Origin: Paragonimus westermani
Lineage: Eukaryota > Platyhelminthes > Trematoda > Plagiorchiida > Troglotrematidae
Length of the DNA: 64,000 bases
Reading direction: 5' to 3'
Assembly (NCBI GenBank): GCA_008508345.1
Contig: QNGE01002708.1
Span: forward strand, 41,564-105,563
Position 1 is the first letter of the stretch. Every line of letters begins with the position of its first letter. Below are positions 44,368 through 57,100 of the stretch, piece by piece. The notes under the pieces are model-generated. The model was not told the origin of the DNA. It was given only the letters and a program-made list of their open reading frames with translations, and made no database searches. Made by a program: the position numbers and the translations under genes.

Positions 44368-44528
44368 ATTGAAAGATTGTTTCTAAATTTGCTGTCTTCC
44401 CAAATAACTTTTGGTGCAAACATTCCATCCGACTGGAATGAGACTTTGTATATATATTCCACCGATCTTGGCAGCCAGAAGAATGCATATACGAAAACCA
44501 TAGTTCAGAATGAGAAGTTCATTAGTAC
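44368..44528 (-). pseudogene. Inverted copy of MFSD6-like exon 2 with in-frame stop
   Basis: Minus-strand sequence from 44528 aligns base for base in length (161) with 5360-5520. Shared residues include AFFWLPRSVEY and FQSDGMF. The acceptor is excellent (TTTTTTCTTTGCAG) and a GTGGGT donor follows 44368. Codon 8 is TGA (44505-44507) in the frame set by exon 1, so any transcript spliced from this arm would terminate in helix 3. No copies of exons 3 or 4 were found downstream on this strand, so this is a broken partial gene copy. Confidence 0.85.
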
Positions 44529-44829
44529 CTGCAAAGAAAAAATCATGTTTGACCTTAATGTAATGAATGAAACGCCTTGAAACGAGGGTATTTCATGCCT
44601 ACTGAGAAAATGAACATTGCTGACCGATAAATTGCGTTTTGATCAAATACACCGAAGTAATTCTGCTGCCAATTCAAGAACATGTACATCATCATTCCGG
44701 TAACGGACTGGTGGTCATCGTTGCTTTCACAATCATTTAAATGTCACTGACGGCTTGTTCCGATTACTCAGACAGCCTTGAAACGTGTGTTGTGAGAAGC
44801 TCACACGCCGAGTTTACTGGATCAGCCGA

Positions 44830-46400
44830 GTATATAAATTCAGTCTGTTAACATGATGTGCAAATACTGTAAACCGTGTGGGTTGTTGACACCTGTACTC
44901 TACAGCTCCCCTATGACACGAAATTCTTGGATACCTCTTATGACTGCATTGACGATGACTCGTTCTCCGAAAATTCTGCAAAAATTGGCACGTTTGTTAG
45001 TCGCCATCCTAACTTTATTAAAACGGAACTTCTATGCATACTTTAATAGGGATTCCTTCCAACTGTTCAGTGAATTGGAGAACATCACTCTTGCTAATGA
45101 GTTGTGTTCTACAGACTTTTAGTCAGTGTTCACGAATCTCTCGTTACACAAGACAATTTGTTTCATGCGTGAGCTCGTTTGTGTCCGCCTACTGATGTTC
45201 TGAGGAGGGCCTAATTGTTATGCGCTGGAAACATCAGCTTCTGTTTTCTTGATCGACACTACAGCCCAATCGGTGAAGTAGCAATTAGAAATCTATTAGA
45301 AACAACCTCAGTAGACTTTTTAATGTTAGGGGATGAGCAAGAGTTACTCAGAGACGTAGCGAATCTGTCATACTACAAATGCTAGGTCGGGGACACTGGT
45401 ATTCGGTCGTTCTAAACAGGCAATAGATAACCTAGTGCGGCACGTAAATGGTTTTTATTCCAACTTGAAGACATCAGGTAAATTTGGGACTGATAATTGT
45501 TGGCCTTATCTAAGCATAAATCACCAAGAATATTGTTCCATTAAATCAGCCACCCACAGGAGATCCACTTGGTCTGGTCAACATCTAAACTCTAACAGTT
45601 TCACACCATTCCATCATAAACGTACACTAATGAATACACTATTCACACGCGCAAGACAAATCTGTGCACAGGACAATTTGGGGGAGAAACTAGAATTGAT
45701 CGTACCTGTACTGAAATCGAATGGCTGTCCAAAATATTTTACCGAAAGGTATAGTAGAACAAAACCGCCTTCTCAACAGGTGGGCACCGTAAGAAAGAAA
45801 TGGTTTTATATAGAATTGCTTTCTAAAGGTGATTACAGCATACAATCAGTAACACAAAGACTGATTAACTCCGCTGAACAAGCAGTTAATGCAGCCGAAA
45901 TTTGCGTAGTAGCTCGAACCCAGAGGCTGCCTCCGTCTTCACTCAAAAGAGATCAGCCTGTCGGTGCAATTTCACACTGTATCTACCAATTTACATGAAA
46001 CTGCAAAGAAAGTTACGTATGCAGAACCGAGAGCTAGTTGAACTTTTGTTCAGATGGGTGCAGAATTCTGTTGTACCAAAGAACGGCAATGTCACTGAAA
46101 CACGTGAGTGACCAATGTTCGCAGTCGCAAGACACACCCTGACCAATGGTCACCTGATCGATCTGGCTTGTGTATTCAGAATCCCATCACGTCATCCCCA
46201 CCCAAGATTCTCGCGGTTTGCTCAGGATGTCGCAGTCAATCGATCGAAGCCGCCCTATCTTCAGAAAAATTTGCTCATGAACTTGACTCTGCCCTGGACT
46301 TAGTGGCCTTTCTTAGCTCGCCAGTCGACTACCTATCCCAACCAGCCGGCTGTTTAATATAAAAAAAAACCGTTCTATGTTGTTGTAAGTGTAGTGCCGG
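44830..46400 (+). mobile_element. Penelope-like element (plus strand), decayed
   Basis: RT remnants near 45120-45160 (S-V-F-T-N-L-S-L, canonical S-L-F-T-N-V-P-L). Then RRSTWSGQHLNSNSFTPFHH and KRTLMNTLFTRARQICAQDN (45559-45680) and KKWFYIELLSKGDYSIQSVT (about 45797). Past a stop comes the GIY-YIG region CNCKESYVCRTER with Y-V-C for Y-I-G. The C-terminal tail VARHTLTNGHLIDLACVFRI to NRSKPPYLQKNLLMNLTLPW ends at 46300. It inserted into the right duplication arm only, because the left arm is continuous across about 5.1 kb. Confidence 0.85.
45435..45998 (+). pseudogene. Penelope RT thumb/linker fragment
   Basis: A 187-codon open frame, the largest piece of this element. It spans the R-K-P-T-W-T-G-like segment (RRSTWSGQHL), the linker RARQICAQDNLGEKLELIVP, and VYI-like WFYIELLSKGDYS. 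It ends at a stop just before the GIY-YIG cysteines. Confidence 0.8.
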
Positions 46401-48880
46401 AAAGGCAATACAAAATTCTTGAATCCTTCCATTTTCGTGTTCTAACGGGTTTCTTCAGACTTCTGGAATGAGCGGTTTTAAATCTTATTACGTACAAAAA
46501 TGCAGCCCTCGATGGCAATCGCTCGAAAGGAGCGGGCGAGAAGAACTGACAATGGGAATTCTTGTTTCCATACAAATAGCACGCGGTTTCTTTGTCCGAT
46601 CGGTGGGGCTGCGATGTTCGCTAAGATTATCGGTTTACAGTAGCCAGAATTTAGGACGTGAAGGTAAGCTGGTCGGTCTGTGAACTATTGCTGGTTTGCT
46701 TTCGCGATGACTCCCACCCACTTGTCTTAGTCGATAGTTCGATTCCTTTTTGCAGTCGGCCGTCCGCCTAATTATTTTGATTTAAAAAACAAACCAAACG
46801 AGTTAACTTAATCTGAAGCTCAGCTGTACGTAGACTTTCACTGCCCGAGAAGGTTTCTCCTATCCTATTAACAGTAAAATCGCTGACGTATGAATGTAAT
46901 CTCGCATTCGGACAGAAATCTTAGACAGCTCCATATTGAAATTGGAAATTTGACTGAAATTCCGCTCCTCTTGGATATCAACAAAAATACCAAGACGAGG
47001 GCATGCCGTATGACCACGACTTCTTAAAGCGACTGTGTTTTCTGCTTGACGGTGAACCTCACATAATGCAAGTAAGAATTCGTAAAATACAAATCAATTG
47101 CACTCGTCTGCTCAAGTTGCCTGACCCTCCCGACATGGCAAACAGCTACTGCGTGTTAACCCGGGCTAAAAAGCCATTGTTAGTCAAATTCTCAGGTTTA
47201 TTAACAGTGGTCACCAGATATTTGATTACCGAATTATGGCCGGGGAGTTGGTTGATATGAATTCAACACTCACAAGTACTCAAGGCTTTTATCCTCAGAA
47301 AGGTCTCCGAACTATCTTTTTTCAAACAGAATTGATTCACGCGACCTCAGCTTTTGTTAGAATTTGACAGTACAGCATAGTTCTTAAACATTGAAAGGAC
47401 TTAAGGTGATGTTGGCTTTTTCATAGTAACTATGTTATTCATTTCCCAACGTACTACACACTAGACACGAATAAGTAATCGCGTGTGTAAGCTTACACAT
47501 ATTCAACCTCTTCACCTCAGTTGGCTCTCAACTTGAATCTAAGTGAATATATAAACGACGTTAGCAAACTCACAGATTACTCCATTCTCAGTTCATTTCC
47601 ACATCATTTCCAGTGAAGAAAAACTGAACTTTGCGGGCGTAGCCTCATGGTTAGTTTTCAGTATTTGTGTAACAAAATCTATAGAAACACCAGAAAAAAG
47701 TTTCATTTGAAAGCTCGCATAAATTTGAGTTAACTTTCTCCATGATAGACTTGGTCTGAAATCCGTAGAACTTTAAGATGTCTTCATGTGTTTATTGATT
47801 TTGTTGAGATTCAATGCTTGCCTGATGCAGCAAACCTCAGTATTAAGGCTTACTAACTGATTAGTCATATATGATGATATGAGTGTATTCGCTTTTAGCG
47901 CCTTCAAACCCATAATACTGTTCTAAATGTAAATGCTCGAGTGCAACACATATAGCGCGGGAGAAGGTTAATTCCAAAAGGACTTCTGTGTGCGAAGTGG
48001 TTTCAAGTGGAGCGTTCACTGCCTCGTCTTTGCTGTCCATCGACAAATTTACAGTCTATTCTGTTTAGCGCAGAATGGTTGCATATATATTGACCAGTGC
48101 AATTTCTGGTTGCGAACCGGCATGAACCTCAGTAATATGCACGCAGCATACACGGTAGGGCTGCACGAAACATCAGGATGAACAATGTGTGACCTACAAA
48201 ATCTTCCAATATCATAAGAACCCTTGAGAAAAGTGATATTAACTAAATATTACACAACATAACAGTGTCTCCCCCTAATGTTCACTTTCAGATTTAAGCC
48301 CCGTAGTTTGCTTTTTAGTCTCCTGTTATACAGTGTGCACATGATAAATGTAGAGATATTTACTAGTTCATAAATCATACCAACCGTTGCTTTTGGTTGC
48401 ATCATCAAACTGTGGATCGGGAACGTTTTTCAGGTTGCATTCTTCGGTGTAACATTGGAGGAACTCTCCACTAGTGTATATTCTCTTCTAATCTTACCAG
48501 TTATCTGCATAACTCATCAGAATTACTGTACATCATTGCCTTCAGAGTTCGTGTGTTAGAAATATCATTTCTTGAACAAGTTATCCGGTAGACTTTCAAC
48601 ATTGTAGAAAGTCATAATTTAATCTAAGCGTCTACGTAGGTCAACACATGAATATACGTACCTGATATATGAAGTTCACTTATAAACATGCCATCCGAGA
48701 GGACTTGTTCAGAAAGAACGTCGCAACCGAGTTTAGTTGAACAGAGGTGTAAACGGATCAGAGGGTTTATAAATAACTCTATTTTCGTTCACATAGATAC
48801 CAGTAGAATAGGCACAGTAGAATTTCTCACAAAAATAATCAAAATCAGTTGGGTTTGTTGAACTGAGAAGTAAACATCAC

Positions 48881-49038
48881 CAAATGACTTTTCTTCATGC
48901 CATCCACCAGCGGTCCAAAAGTCAAGTTTGAAATGATGGTAGCCGTGTGCGCAAGGAACGCTGTCACACTCAGTTGAGTGGTACTTAAACCACCAGTAGA
49001 CAGAATTGGATTGATATAGACAAAGGACGCAGAAATAA
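48881..49038 (-). pseudogene. Inverted copy of MFSD6-like exon 1
   Basis: Reading the minus strand from 49038 gives an open 52-codon exon aligned without gaps to 2531-2688. About 43 of 52 residues are identical, including SFVYINPILSTGG and LTFGPLVDGMKKSHL. The acceptor (TTGGTTGCAG) and a GT donor (GTGATG) are kept. Flanking intron sequence on both sides also matches the other arm, so this is a DNA-level segmental duplication and not a retrocopy. This exon alone is intact, but the following exon copy contains a stop. Confidence 0.85.
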
Positions 49039-50592
49039 CTGCAACCAACAGGTGAACGCGGATTTAGAAACTCTTACTGAAATATTGACAGAAATAACTG
49101 AACATCACATGTGTAAGATCAGAGTTAATATGAGAGCCATCCATGGCAGCAGTACGTAAGCGCAGTGTATTATATGTGACAATAGAAATCTATTGAATTT
49201 GATTTAATGCCAGTTACACGGTCGTTTGAGTTGCGGAGTCGTAAATGCATAAATATGGCTGGCTCTCTACATGTAGGAGCACTACGGGCGTGTATTGGTC
49301 GATGGAGAGAAGTGTAACCTGATTATCAACCAACAGATCGAGGAAGAATCGATTCGTTATTAACAGGCTCTTTTGGACATGTGAGAGGTAACTATCGCCT
49401 TGTGTAATACATAATAACGAAACAAAAGTAGTTTGAAATATATCGTAGGCTTAATCAATTTTATCATATTGCGTTGTGATTTCAATCCATGGTACATATG
49501 TGAAGTTGATTTTTACACTGAGATTCACGATTACGTACAGTACCCCCAAAATAATATTCTGAGTGTTTTCGTGCATGCGTTTAGTAATGAAAACTTTCAA
49601 CCAGTATTTTTTGAGATCTTTTAAGTTACCGTACACTTTTGTACCGAATTTCCGACCGGAGGTTTTCTCGCACAAAGTTAAAACAGTGAAAGATTCACTT
49701 GAAATGAGTTGCACTCATAAGACGGTAAGCTTCGAGTTCTGTCTAACCAAGTCTTCAATAAACGAAGTGGATTAGGTAACTCAGTTTCTTAATCCAGTAT
49801 CTTCATACTCAGTATGAAATCTTGCTAGATATGACCTAATAACAAAACCACAGACGTGAAAGTGGGTAAATTCTGCGTGATACCCATGATCCCTTGCAAA
49901 TATGAGGCGGAAATTTTGATAAATTTAGGAGGCAAACAAACTATTGCCTTAAAATACTCAAACGATTTTAGTGTAGTCGGATTTGAATGGAGAATGTTTC
50001 GGAGAATGTTTTGGATTTAGAACCGTTCAAAGTTTCTTTCCAGAACACCAGAAATAGTTAACAGGAAACAACAGTACCAGTGAGGAAGCGTTCACGGAAC
50101 GAATATTACGAATATGATACGATAAAAGTTTGACCTGAGTAGTACATGTTTGCAGCAACATTCTTGTTATCACTGAGGAACCAAATGGTATTGCGAATCA
50201 GTGTAGAGATATATATATATATATAGAAATATACCAATAATCCGATTAAACTTTTTAGTCAAGGAAACGAAACGACAGAAAATATAAAGCATGCGGGTGA
50301 TAATAAGAACAGAAGAAGTTGGAACTGGACAAAACAAACGAATTGCCGGTGTCGCCAATTCTGATGCACACGTACAACCAGTCTAACAGTACTGATTAGG
50401 CTAACTGGAATTTTGTTGACATACCACCACATTGAGTGAGTTAACAGTAGCAACAACGTGGAGTGATGCCACGATGCATTTTGTCGGACTCGCTCAGTTA
50501 CAATTTTCCATTATGTCATCACACGTGTCGACCACATGGATGTATATTCACTACGAATGTCGTAGATATAACTTGTCTGTGCTCGTATTGGC

Positions 50593-50595
<3 letters not shown>

Positions 50596-50634
<39 letters not shown>
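50596..50634. repeat. (TA)n microsatellite
   Basis: About 39 bases of alternating TA. It is the mirror partner of the tract at 834-870. A shorter tract lies at 50207-50226. Confidence 0.9.
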
Positions 50635-50636
<2 letters not shown>

Positions 50637-51199
50637 TGTAGCATTTCAAGTGAGATGAAACATTTTGGTGGTCCGCGACCTTGAACAGACTGAAACATTC
50701 TTAATTGACTGTAACAAATGGCCAGTGAAGTCAGGGGAAATGTGAGAGTCAAAGCTGAACGTGATTTCTAAATTATATCAGTTGTCTTATGGTCACGTTT
50801 GAATGGTTCAGAGCTAACGGGCAACGATTAATTACGCTGTCTTTTGCCGTGCATGTCATCAGGATATTAACGTAATATTTTATAGGCACCTTAAATTACC
50901 TGTTTGCAAAAAGTGGAATCTGGTTAAACACACTTACTCACATCTACTCCACAAGTAATCACATGCACTGACAAATTGCTGACGATACATCGGAGTCAAA
51001 ACATTTGTTAGAGGATAATAGAAAATTCCACTGGTTCTCACTTGAATCCGTCAGGAAAATAAAATCTGACTAGCTGAATTTCTCAGACAACAAAACGGTT
51101 TGAAAATTCAAAGCTAACATAATCTTGAAATGAAAATATACCGAAAACTGAAGTTCTTGTTGCATTTCTCATTATTCAAATGGAGGTGATAAGTATATT

Positions 51200-54100
51200 T
51201 CGCAAATTCATCTTTGTGGTCGCTTAGGAAACCACTAACATTAAACACTGAATGTGGTAAGAACTCGCAACCACAATTCAAATCTTATTTAACAACATGG
51301 GTTTCTTCAAAACTTGTCATGAGATGGACTGAGAAATGCGAAAAGTGATTTTGAAAGAGTGACCTTAAAAGCAGTCGTTAGACTACACATACTTGTTAAG
51401 ATCTGGACCAGACGTTGGTTGGTTATCACAGCTCTTGATCACGGTCAATTTGTATGTGGTTTGAGTGGCTGCAATTGATTTCCGGTCAAGACGGTTGCAA
51501 CTGCCAGATAACTATTTTATTAAAATGCAGGTTAGGATTAAAAAATCCGATTGTCATCAATGGGGCAATTACCGAAATACGCTGACGGAGTGGCCTAGGT
51601 TTAGCGATAGTAAATCATTAGACATCTCAGAATGTTTTGGTAACGCTTACGCAATTGATGTTGCTCACGTGAGGTGAGACAAAATCGGTAGCGACTGACA
51701 TACCGCAACCAGTTCCACTGCATGTGTGATGATGTCCCTTGATTATTCGACAGGAGCCTAGCCGTACTATGGACATGCTCCGCAAGGCAACGGCAGTACT
51801 ATAAAGATTAGACGAGCACTAGCTGATTGTGGAACGTTAACTTGTATTTCAGGCTTAATCATAGTACCGGTATTGTAGTGAACCACTTTCTTAAGGTTGC
51901 CGCTGGACAGCTACACTCCCACCACCGGTGTACACAACGGTTAGGTTGATCACTTACATTATCACCTTTGAACAAAGGGTTTGTAAGATCCGTATCGTTT
52001 CCAGCAATGAACGTTGCCACATGTCGGAATTTGATCTACACATTTGAAGTTATTAAATATCCTGGATAATCATTTTCTTCTTCACACATTTTTTGAATTA
52101 GTTTGAGTTTTAGCTGCTTTGTGTCGCACGAACACATTTTTATTGTTTTAGGCAATAAACACTGAGCCAGCTTTCACTTTTGTTCAATGGGTACAAAACT
52201 GTTGGAGTCTGTATATTGGTTTGTTAATTTTAGTACACGATACACCTACCTGCTATCCTTTTCCGCACTGGAGTATTCTGTCTAGCCCTTGTGCTTTTGA
52301 AAACGCCGAATTAACTACAACGCCAACAATCAAACACCAGGTGCGATCGAATGATGATGTATAGAGGTACACTAACATTGTGGTCAAACACACATAAATG
52401 TGTTAGAACAATCCTCTCTTATGAAACGTCCCAACAGAGAGGAGAAAAATTTCGCAACACCTGCATGGATGCGAAAGCATCGAAGGCGTTCTGTTGTGGT
52501 AGTTAACTATCGTGAACCGGTGGATATGGCATAAAAATAGCGCAGGTTTTGTCTTATTCTGTCTTCTGACTATTCAGTACTTAGACGCTGTGGAGAAACG
52601 ACATTCCATTACTGCCAAAATAGTAACCGCAGGCGTACCACATTTTGAAGTTGTGTGGAGTAACCGTCAGATATACTAGTCAATCCTTGAACTGAACGTA
52701 AGTTAATAAGCCTCCTTGTCTGACGATCATCCCATAGAACCAGACTTTTGACAGTGGTGTTCAAATGTTTTAGGTTGTAAAAAAATCGAGTAGAAAACAG
52801 CACCGTGTTTACCTTCTGTTAAGATTTATTTATTTAATTCCTGTCATTCCCCAAAGAAATGCGTAACGTGAAACCTTTATGCTGATCCTTCCATAAAGCG
52901 TCATCCAAAAATCGCGCACATGAAATCAGTCAACACACAATGGTACAGTAGTTTACAGTTGCCACCAAGACGAATTCGAGGTTAGTTTTATAGTAACTCA
53001 GTAGCTCAGCAACTCACAGTGGATAGTTTAGTAATGAAAATGGAAGCGCCTTATTTTCAGTTCTAGTTTTAGTTCAATAGCACCGCACCAACAGGAAAGT
53101 GTCACACTCAACAGTCCGAGTAAATCTTGGTTACGCTATAGCTGTACTGAAATGTCGTCTATCGTATTTCACTTTAAACTACTAACTTTAAAATAACCAA
53201 GTGCTCACAAAACCCTCTCATCCGTGCTCGAACGCACGAACATCAAAGTAAAATCCCAATATTACTGATCAGCTAATGGAGACACTACAAATGTCGGTGA
53301 AGGTTTTAATGACATCCCCATCAGAACTGTAAAACGTTGTACATCAGTCGCTGTTCCAGTTTATCGAAACGAGCTGGCCAATGTCTAACTTGTATTAGAG
53401 GAATTTGTTCTACCATTTAATGTCGTCATATGTCATTGCAGGATCAATCGTCATGTGGACTGCGTTCTTAACACCCCGAATAAACCTGGATCTACAGTTT
53501 CACAATCCTCGTTTCATCACCATTACAAAGTTTATAAAGTTGACTTTGCTTAGAGCATACACCGAGAATGAACGTGTTGTTCACATTTTGAAGAATCTCG
53601 AACTACTGGAGCACAGGTGAACGGCACGGACTGACTCCACAAGACACACTGCATTTGGAGAGTTGGATCAAGTGTACTGTATGCATACTTTCTATTACGT
53701 TTCGTATTTTAACAGGTTTCCTACAACTTTAACGGTTTTATCATCCGGTTTTCAGTCGCAAAGGTTACACTATAAAATTCGTCACTTTAGTCATCCTCAT
53801 TGCATAGAATGTTGTTCCAATATTTGCAACATTTCACAACCGGCGTGTTCAGAGTTTTAAGTATTTCCAACAAATGTTCTCCATGTTTTTTGACATAGCT
53901 GTCTAAACAGGCGATCTTTCTTAGTGGTCTCAATCATAGAATAATAACTTAGGTTGTTCGGCCGCTGACTACAATACATATTGAAGATAATCCACATAAG
54001 TTCAGTAGAACACCACTACTGGATGATGTTTCATCATCCAGTGTCATAAAACTCTGCCAATAGTAGATACAAATTCGACCCACTGTTAACGAGAGCTGGG

Positions 54101-57100
54101 AGCCGGTAGCATTTTGCATTTATTTGAAACTAACAGCTCGTTTATTAAGTTAATCTCAACTGCTGAAGCATGCCTGACTTGTAATGTAACGCTGAAACTC
54201 TAAAGTTAACTAGGCCCACTGTATGACTAACATGCTACCAAACGGAGGAGTATCGCCATCCAGCTCGCTAAATTGAGGGATCTGATTGCCTGGACGAACA
54301 TGATGTCACGTTTTACAAGCTTACTCTAGTGTGTTTGCACGCACTTTCTACTAAACTCCTTAGCCGAAGAGTTCTCGATTAAAACATACTGCACATATCA
54401 TTTTTGGTGCAGAATTACAATTCTGTATGACCAAGACGATTCGCGTTTTGACATGAGTAGAAAGAAATCGCCTAAAGGCTTGATTAGCTGGTGGCAAGAG
54501 GTCATTGTCGATCGAGTGACATGAGACCTGTGTCAGCTGCTTTAATGAAAGCTATTCCAGGAAATCTATGCAAGTTTTGTGGCTGTTGTCGCATAAATTC
54601 TGTAAGCGTCTAGGTTTTAATTGTTCGCGTTTATATCGTGGTTGAAGTTGACTGGTACTTACATTGGCAGGATATCGACTTGAAAACTGTACAAAGTGAT
54701 TCTTACATGATTACTGCATGTCACAATGTTTTACTTGAAGGTAGTTGGTGTGCGTTGGCACTGACAACTGAACTCAATTCATCTCAAAGTAGTTAGATGA
54801 GTGCTTGGGGTTATCAAGTTGACATCACTTGCAGACCGCATTGCTAATTGACTAGGACGCATGAAATGTGCGTTACAACTATCGAAAAGACAAGGAAACC
54901 CCTCCGGTTTTACCGTAGTCGCATTGGGCACCCATGATGAACTCAACGCAGGAATATGCTTCATACCACCACTAAACGAATTCTGGCAAGCTTATCCAAA
55001 TAACGTGTACTGAAGCTTAGCAGTTCTAGTCCGTAATACACTAAAGTTGGTTTCCATCTCAGCAATAAATTTCTGCAATCCAGGAGAATGATATTAAACA
55101 AGCTCGGTGAACACTCTGTGAGGGTGTCTAATCTGTTGCACAGCATACTGCACACGAAACGCGCTTTCAGCTAAGTGCAATCGGATTAGAAAACCGTCGT
55201 CTGTGGGTGCGCCTCTTATTTGAATTAAAGCTTGTTTCTATGACAAGGTTAGTTGGATTGTATAAAAAGCAATGCCCACACTACGGTAATCCAAGTTCCC
55301 GTTTTAAATCGAGGGGCTTCAACAGTTATAACTCATGAATGAGCTACGCTACCTCACAGTTTTCAACACGGTACGTGCAGATTTCTGTTCTGTGAAGCTT
55401 CCTGAGACAAACTCTCGAAGAAGTTCAGCCAATTCACTAACGTTGCTCTTTCTATGAACAGTTATTCTCAGTGTGTTTGTACACATCTGACAGACTTACC
55501 ATGGGATATTTCTACAAAACTGAAGTTTCCAAATACAATAAACGAAGTAAACAATTCGAAATTTTCCACACCTTCTTGCCGGCATGGTGCATGATAACTG
55601 ATTGACCCATCTACAGTTTCTTTGCGTCGTATTCGCCCTTAGGAACTGGACGAAAGCAGATCCCAGTTACGGCTATGATATTTAGACTACCCTCATCAGG
55701 TTGGCCGCACATAGGCCAAAACTTAAACCAACTGAGCTGCTGTTCACACAGTTGTGAGCCATCAAGCTGGTTATGTGGCTGCTAAAATGTATAGCTGATT
55801 GAATTGCGGTAGAATTGTACTGTGTAGTGGTCTTTCTTGGACCATATTGAAGGATTATTACAGTGGCGTAAATGTACCCGCCCTCAGCCTCAAAAGAACG
55901 AAATACGCGCTGTTGCTGCCGGTCTCCAGCTGTTCGGACCACTGAATTCGCATTACGAATGCAAACGAGATACATTGAAATGCGAAGTTACCAAGTCATA
56001 TCAAACTGGACAATTATAGTCATAACTGATGTTTTATCAACAACGAAGTCAACTACAGTAGTCTATCTGTTCCCGTACGTTCTCTGGTGAAATGAAGGTT
56101 CATGTTTGGCTATTCATTGGCGGTGGACTTCCAGTTAACGAAAAATTGAATGGCCCCCAGGAGCGTCCAAGGTGCATCCTATAGTTACCTTTTGCTGCGT
56201 ATGCCCATAACAATTCACAAGACTTTTAAGACCATAAGACATCACGCCAACACATGAACCAACGGCAGCATTAGGAAAAAAAACCTTAAAATTGAAAGAA
56301 TAACTCATGTTTGCTGACAAAAGAAACGTTACTTAGCAAAAACCAAGGCAGTGACAACATTACGTTGGCCATACTGGAATAAACGCACACAAATAGATCT
56401 TCAAGCGACACGATCGGTTTTCTCTGACGTTTGTCCAAAAGGATCAAAGTGGACAAATCTTCCTTCTGAAGAGGTTTTCATTACGGTAAAGATCAAACAC
56501 ACAAGAGACCTCATCAAAGCTTGGTGCTTGTTAACCGGATCAATGAAGAATCACATCCAGTTGGACACGATCTATGAACCAACACAAACCAGTGGCCTGA
56601 ATGATGAACCGGCAAACCCAAAGGGAGCGACTTGTACTAGGTCAGACCAGTGGCCAAACCGGGTTAGTAAGTATGCAATCAAATGCAACTGCAAGTTCTG
56701 AGAAGTGACCTACACGGCCAAAGTACAAGAACAAACCAGCCAGGTACGACGTCAGAATGTAGCAGAAACTTGAAACCACCAATCAGTCTCCAGGTCATAG
56801 GGTAAGGCGTTTTAGGAAGCAACCAATCGGGCTCTCTGTCAAAGTTCAAATGCAACAGAAAAAGGCCAGTAGTAACTTAGGTAAGAAGATCAAAGCAACA
56901 AGAATTAACCAGCCAGGATTCAGATCAAAAGGTCAACGCACCCAGGTATATGAGGGCGGACACTCATCAATCTTCAAGCCCATGCTTCAAATGCCCGCTA
57001 GCTGAGAATATCATCTCGTTCAGCAATGGAACGCTTGTAACCTAAATGCAAACTTCAGCACACATCCGAATACCAAAACCATCAACCCAAGCTACGAGCA

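Larger units (their letters stand above)
42750..51200 (-). repeat. Right arm of large diverged inverted segmental duplication
   Basis: This is the reverse-complement partner of about 0.4-11.15 kb. Read on the minus strand it carries, in order, a TA tract, exon 1 copy, intron 1, exon 2 copy and the first part of intron 2. It differs from the other arm by a Penelope-like insertion (44.8-46.4 kb) and by lacking the gypsy element. Paired positions sum to roughly 51.5 kb at the outer end and shift after each insertion, as expected for collinear arms with indels. Matches beyond 42.75 kb toward the centre were not convincing. Confidence 0.8.

Noticed and set aside
56351..56701. A 116-codon plus-strand open frame
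   Set aside because: No recognised family or convincing splice borders; length is within chance for this much DNA.
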